A stretch of 64,000 nt of DNA from CAIYPH01 sp043744375 (GTDB lineage Bacteria; Pseudomonadota; Alphaproteobacteria; Acetobacterales; Acetobacteraceae), in the NCBI GenBank assembly GCA_043744375.1, contig JAYTUU010000052.1:8946-72945 (forward strand), written 5' to 3'. The notes below the pieces were generated by a model. It did no database searches and was not told the origin of the DNA. It worked only from the letters and a program-made list of their open reading frames with translations. Positions 60,722 to 64,000 of the stretch are shown here, piece after piece (position 1 is the stretch's first letter; every line of letters begins with the position of its first letter). The translations under genes were made by a program, and so were the position numbers.

Positions 60722-60822
60722 TTGACATAACCGTGTGACCGATTCTGGAATTCGCAGGAAATTCAAGTCGGTCTTGAATTGGCATAGAAATTGCTTTGTT
60801 CTCCATGTCGGAGACATAGCCA
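60722..60822 (+). promoter_or_regulatory. Promoter region with possible sigma-54 site and inverted repeats
   Basis: TTGGCATAGAAATTGCT (60779-60795) has GG and GC separated by exactly 10 bases, the -24/-12 spacing of sigma-54 promoters. It is overlapped by the perfect inverted repeat AATTCAAG-TCGGT-CTTGAATT (60760-60780). TTGACA at 60722-60727 is a possible -35 box of a vegetative promoter with a poor -10. ATGTC-GGA-GACAT (60805-60817) surrounds the ribosome-binding site of the next gene. Confidence 0.5.
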
Positions 60823-61584
60823 ATGGATCGTCTGCTCATCGTCGCCAACGACAATTCCGCCTCCCGCGCGCTCGGTGTGCAGCTTGAGGATGGCGGCGGC
60901 TTCCGGACGACCCATGCAACCACCGTCACCGAGGCCGTCGAGCGCGCCGCCATCGAGAAGGCGCAGTTCGACGCCGTGCTGGTGATGTCCGGCCACCCCG
61001 TCGAAAACCCCTCCTCGTTATGCGCCCGGCTGCGCCAGGTCTGGCTCAACGCGCCGATCATCATGCTCGCCCAGCAGGCCGCCGAGCGCGACGTGGTGCG
61101 CAGCCTCGATGCCGGCGCGAGCGATTTCATCGTCGGCCCGTGCCGCCCCATCGAGTTGCAGGCCCGGCTGCGCGCGCAGATCCGCGCCCATTCCAACAGC
61201 GCCAACGTGGCCCTCACGATTGGCCCGTTCCGCTTTCTGCCGGCGACCCGCACGCTCGAGGATGCGATGACCGGCAAGGCGACCCGGCTGACGCAGAAGG
61301 AGACCGAGGTCCTCAAATATCTCCACCGCGCCGCCGGGCAATCGATCGACCGCCAGCGGCTTCTGCGCGAGGTCTGGGGCTACAAGCAGGGTGCCGACAG
61401 CTACACGGTGGAGTCGCATATCTATCGCCTGCGCCGGAAAATCGAAGCCGACCCGACCCGCCCGCGCTTCCTGATCAACGAAGACGGCGGCTACATGCTG
61501 ATCCCGCTGCCGGCCCGTCCCTGGGTGCCGAGCGTGCTGCATCAGGTGGCGCGGCGCCCGGTTGAATGGCCGGAAGCGGTTTGA
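60823..61584 (+). CDS. OmpR-type winged-helix regulator with degenerate receiver
   Basis: A 253-aa transcription regulator. The N-terminal receiver domain (1-120) keeps the fold but lacks the key residues: the phospho-accepting Asp position is Met55 in AVLVMSGHP, the Thr/Ser position is Ala83 in IIMLAQQ and the Lys position is Gly105 in DFIVGPCRP. Only Asp10 of the acidic pair remains. The C-terminal winged helix (about 140-235) is normal: LTQKETEVLKYLHRAAGQS and SYTVESHIYRLRRKIEAD. It therefore probably works without phosphorylation. ATG 60823 has GGAG 8 bases upstream. No histidine kinase is adjacent, and the targets are unknown. Confidence 0.88.
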   Translation: MDRLLIVANDNSASRALGVQLEDGGGFRTTHATTVTEAVERAAIEKAQFDAVLVMSGHPVENPSSLCARLRQVWLNAPIIMLAQQAAERDVVRSLDAGASDFIVGPCRPIELQARLRAQIRAHSNSANVALTIGPFRFLPATRTLEDAMTGKATRLTQKETEVLKYLHRAAGQSIDRQRLLREVWGYKQGADSYTVESHIYRLRRKIEADPTRPRFLINEDGGYMLIPLPARPWVPSVLHQVARRPVEWPEAV

Positions 61585-61587
61585 CCG

Positions 61588-61752
61588 CCTGGTTCAACGG
61601 CCCGATTTCCGACGGCCCGATTTCCGAGGTGTAGTAGCCCAGTGGCCGGCCGAGATGGTGGATTGCACGGGCCAACCCTCGGCTTCGTAGAGCGCCAGGA
61701 ACTGCGCCAGCGTGCCGGTGCGGAATGTGTCGATGCGCTGTTCGACGATCAT
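61588..61752 (-). pseudogene. NIPSNAP-family gene fragment
   Basis: From ATG 61752 the frame reads MIVEQRIDTFRTGTLAQFLA and LYEAEGWP, the start of NIPSNAP proteins; a frameshift then moves the match to LGRPLGYYTSEIGP and LNQAV in another frame. A 15-bp unit (CGGCCCGATTTCCGA) is duplicated in tandem at 61598-61627, adding Ser-Glu-Ile-Gly-Pro. The remaining part of the gene is missing at the junction with the regulator gene. Confidence 0.75.
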
Positions 61753-61760
61753 GGCGTCTC

Positions 61761-62126
61761 CTATTCCTCATCCACATCATCATCGCCGCGCCGCGGGTCG
61801 AGGCTGCGCCAGTCGCGATCCTCGGGTCCGGCGGGGTGGTCGGCGAACACCGCGATCTCCGGCCCGCTCTGCCAACCCGCCTCTCCGGCATCGACCACCT
61901 CGGCGTCCTCGCCGAAGGTGAACCAGGCGTCGATCACGTCGCGGCCGGAAACCCCACCGGCGCGGCATAGCTCGATACTGTCGCGCACGTAGCGGCGGGC
62001 GAACTCGTTGGCCTGCATCAGCGTGGGGAAGCCGCCGATCTCCTCGGAAATACCGTCCTCGGCGCCGCCCGAAAGGTCGCGGATGCGCACGCGCCAGCCG
62101 CCCGGCGGGGCAAAGATGTCGCTCAT
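61761..62126 (-). CDS. Hypothetical protein coupled to nadE
   Basis: A 121-aa acidic protein from ATG 62126, overlapping the nadE stop. It begins MSDIFAPPGGWRVRIRDLSG, has FPTLMQANEFARRYVRDSIE and an acidic end (GDDDVDEE). The longer frame to 62786 lies inside nadE. Not recognised; the good codon use and tight coupling support a real gene. Confidence 0.7.
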   Translation of the reverse strand: MSDIFAPPGGWRVRIRDLSGGAEDGISEEIGGFPTLMQANEFARRYVRDSIELCRAGGVSGRDVIDAWFTFGEDAEVVDAGEAGWQSGPEIAVFADHPAGPEDRDWRSLDPRRGDDDVDEE

Positions 62127-63787
62127 GCGATGAGGTTGGTGAAGCCGTTGGTGATCGGGTAGCGCCGGTCTCGCCCGAAGGCGCGCGGCGTGATCTTCAC
62201 CCCCGGCGGTGCCTGCCGGCGCTTGTATTCGGCGCGGTCCAGCATCTTCCACACCCGCAGCACGGTGGCACGCTCGAAGCCCTTGGCGACCATCGCGTCC
62301 ACGCTCTGCTCGCCCTCGACGAGGCCTTCGAGAATGCCGTCGAGGATGTCGTAGGGCGGCAGCGAATCCTGATCGGTCTGGTTCGGCTTCAACTCGGCCG
62401 AGGGCGGCTTGGTGATGATGCGTTCGGGAATAACGCGCCCCACCGGGCCTAGCGCGCCGCTCGGATGGTGTGCGTTGCGCCAATGGCAGAGCGCGAAGAC
62501 CGTCATCTTGTAGACGTCCTTCAGCACCGAATAGCCGCCACACATGTCGCCATAGAGGGTCGCGTAGCCGACCGACATTTCCGACTTGTTGCCGGTCGTC
62601 AGCACCATGTGGCCGAGCTTGTTGGAGATCGCCATCAGGATCAGCCCGCGCGCGCGCGACTGGATGTTCTCCTCGGTGGTATCCGCTTGCCGCCCGGCGA
62701 ACACGGGGGCGAGCACCCCGTTGAACGCCTCCAGCGCCGGCGAGATCGGGATGGTGTCGCAGGAGATGCCGAGCAAAGCCGCGCATTCGGCGGCGTCGTC
62801 CAGGCTGTCCTGGCTGGTATAGGGGCTGGGCATCATGAACGTCTTGACCCGGTCGGCACCCAGCGCATCGACGGCGACGGCCGCCGAAATCGCGCTGTCG
62901 ATGCCGCCGGAGAGGCCGAGGATCACGCCGGGAAAGCCGTTCTTGCGGACATAGTCGCCGAGGCCAAGCACCATGCTGCGATAGATCGACTCCAGCCGGT
63001 CCGGCTCCGGCGACAATGGCTGTGCCGCGCAGACCAGGTGATCACCCTCCCGCGTCCACTCGGTCAGGGTGACGCATTCCTCGAAGAAGGGCATCTGGAT
63101 GGCCAGCGAACGGTCGGCATTGAGGGCAAAGCTGGCGCCCTCGAACACCAGTTCGTCCTGGCCGCAGACCTGCCCGCAGAACACGAAGGGCAGCCGGCAT
63201 TCCACCACGCGCTCGACGGCCAGCGCGATGCGGGTCGCCTGCTTGCCGACCTCGTAGGGCGAGCCGTTGATGGAGAGCAGAATTTCGGCACCGCTTTCGG
63301 TCAGCGTTTCAGAGACCGCCGGATACCACCAATCCTCGCAGACCATCACGCCGAGGCGGAAGCCGCGGAAGGCGACCGGGCCGGGGGCGGGCCCGGCGTC
63401 GAACACGCGCTTTTCGTCGAACACGCCGTAATTCGGCAATTCGTGCTTGGCGCGCCGGGCGATGATTTTTCCGCCGTCGAGCACATAGGCGGCGTTGTAG
63501 AGTTTTTCGCCATCGCGCCACGGGCCGCCGACGATCATGCCCGGGCCGCCATCCGCGGTGTCCGCGGCCAGGGCGGCGAGCGCCTCCTCGCAGGCGGCGA
63601 CGAAGGCCGGCTTGCGGATCAGATCCTCGGTCGGGTAGCCGGCGATGAACATTTCCGGGGCAACGACAAGCTCCGCCCCCAGCCGCGCCGCCTCCGCCCG
63701 CGCCCGGCGCAGCGTGTCGAGATTATGGACGACCTGCCCGACATGCGGGTTGATCTGGGCGAGCGCGATCTTGAGCGTTTCGGACAT
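62123..63787 (-). CDS. nadE: Glutamine-dependent NAD+ synthetase
   Basis: A 554-aa two-domain enzyme making NAD from deamido-NAD, ATP and glutamine. The N-terminal nitrilase-type glutaminase has the triad Glu in VVAPEMFIAGYP, Lys in RRAKHELPNYGVF and Cys in LGVMVCEDWW; the C-terminal synthetase has the ATP loop VILGLSGGIDSA and STITTGNKSE-like VLTTGNKSEMSVGYAT. ATG 63787 gives MSETLKIALAQINP; the extension to 63982 runs into a repeat. Confidence 0.95.
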   Translation of the reverse strand: MSETLKIALAQINPHVGQVVHNLDTLRRARAEAARLGAELVVAPEMFIAGYPTEDLIRKPAFVAACEEALAALAADTADGGPGMIVGGPWRDGEKLYNAAYVLDGGKIIARRAKHELPNYGVFDEKRVFDAGPAPGPVAFRGFRLGVMVCEDWWYPAVSETLTESGAEILLSINGSPYEVGKQATRIALAVERVVECRLPFVFCGQVCGQDELVFEGASFALNADRSLAIQMPFFEECVTLTEWTREGDHLVCAAQPLSPEPDRLESIYRSMVLGLGDYVRKNGFPGVILGLSGGIDSAISAAVAVDALGADRVKTFMMPSPYTSQDSLDDAAECAALLGISCDTIPISPALEAFNGVLAPVFAGRQADTTEENIQSRARGLILMAISNKLGHMVLTTGNKSEMSVGYATLYGDMCGGYSVLKDVYKMTVFALCHWRNAHHPSGALGPVGRVIPERIITKPPSAELKPNQTDQDSLPPYDILDGILEGLVEGEQSVDAMVAKGFERATVLRVWKMLDRAEYKRRQAPPGVKITPRAFGRDRRYPITNGFTNLIA

Positions 63788-63898
63788 GTCGCAACCTAGG
63801 GAAAGGGCGTGATCCAGGTCAATGCCGGCCCTGTGCGGATCCAGGGCAATCGGGGGGATCAAAGGGCCCCTGCGCCATATACGCAAACATAAGGAAGG

Positions 63899-63941
63899 CG
63901 AGGGCTCTGCCCTCGACCCGCCAAAGGCCTGAGGCCTTTGG
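63899..63941. repeat. Tandem REP-like hairpins upstream of nadE
   Basis: CGAGGGC-TCT-GCCCTCG (63899-63915) and CCAAAGGCC-TGA-GGCCTTTGG (63921-63941) are perfect hairpins five bases apart. From memory this pair type is scattered in intergenic DNA of Acetobacteraceae. The remaining 63788..64000 shows no gene. Confidence 0.75.
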
Positions 63942-64000
63942 AAACCCAACACTTTTCTTGGCTGCGTCAGCAGCCTTTGCACGATAGCCGAATTTGACTG

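Noticed and set aside
1..64000. tRNA and rRNA genes
   Set aside because: I looked through the intergenic stretches and saw no cloverleaf or rRNA-like sequence; a tRNA scan would settle this.

Overview
The window is GC-rich DNA densely packed with short-overlap operons. Gene content and order point to an alphaproteobacterium, most likely Rhodospirillales/Acetobacteraceae: a uppS-cdsA-dxr-rseP-bamA-skp-lpxD-fabZ-lpxA-lpxI cluster, a DUF3035 lipoprotein next to lspA-ileS-ribF, an RNase E with a long insertion in its S1 region, and the amiC-mrcA-prfB order. The family placement is inference; the gene calls rest on motifs read directly from the sequence.

Layout. 1-10.8 kb (+): envelope operon making undecaprenyl diphosphate, CDP-diacylglycerol and DXP-pathway isoprenoid, followed by RseP, BamA, Skp and the lipid A enzymes LpxD, FabZ, LpxA and LpxI, ending in a luciferase-like oxidoreductase. 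10.8-14.5 kb: an accessory island. It holds a 1.04-kb copy of a segment found again at 50.0-51.07 kb, an IS5-family transposase remnant, a 2.06-kb element bounded by 23-bp perfect inverted repeats that carries cargo genes and an IS1595-type transposase stump, and a dispersed repeat. 14.5-15.8 kb (+): rluB and rsmD. 15.8-25.6 kb (-): an arylmalonate-decarboxylase-like gene, mutL, pgi, a DUF3035 lipoprotein, lspA, ileS, ribF and a MaoC hydratase. 25.7-29.4 kb: a keto-acid hydratase (+) facing an M20 peptidase and a D-aminopeptidase (-). 29.8-34.8 kb (-): amiC, mrcA, prfB (with its programmed frameshift) and a small gene. 35.4-38.5 kb: rne. 38.9-44.8 kb (+): a secreted SH3-like protein, then tkt-gap-pgk. 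44.9-45.6 kb: two small proteins. 45.6-50.1 kb (-): ftsY, mtaB, dapF, a small secreted protein and a Gfo/Idh oxidoreductase.

50.0-53.4 kb is a second accessory island: the other copy of the duplicated segment, an orphan gene, an IS3 orfA remnant, and a MazE/MazF-type toxin-antitoxin pair lying between two copies of the dispersed repeat. 53.5-60.7 kb (+): rpmI-rplT, pheS-pheT, two small proteins, lepA and gmhA. 60.8-61.6 kb: a winged-helix regulator whose receiver domain lacks all the phosphorylation residues, behind a possible sigma-54 promoter. 61.6-63.8 kb (-): a NIPSNAP pseudogene, a small protein and glutamine-dependent nadE.

The most interesting unexplained items are the inverted-repeat-bounded cargo element at 12225..14281 with its two-gene unit (a 78-aa protein plus a tail-anchored 217-aa protein), the duplicated segment with an unusual in-frame read-through into an oxidoreductase, the dispersed repeat with a 10-bp-arm palindrome, and the pseudo-receiver regulator. 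No CRISPR array, rRNA or tRNA gene was recognised.
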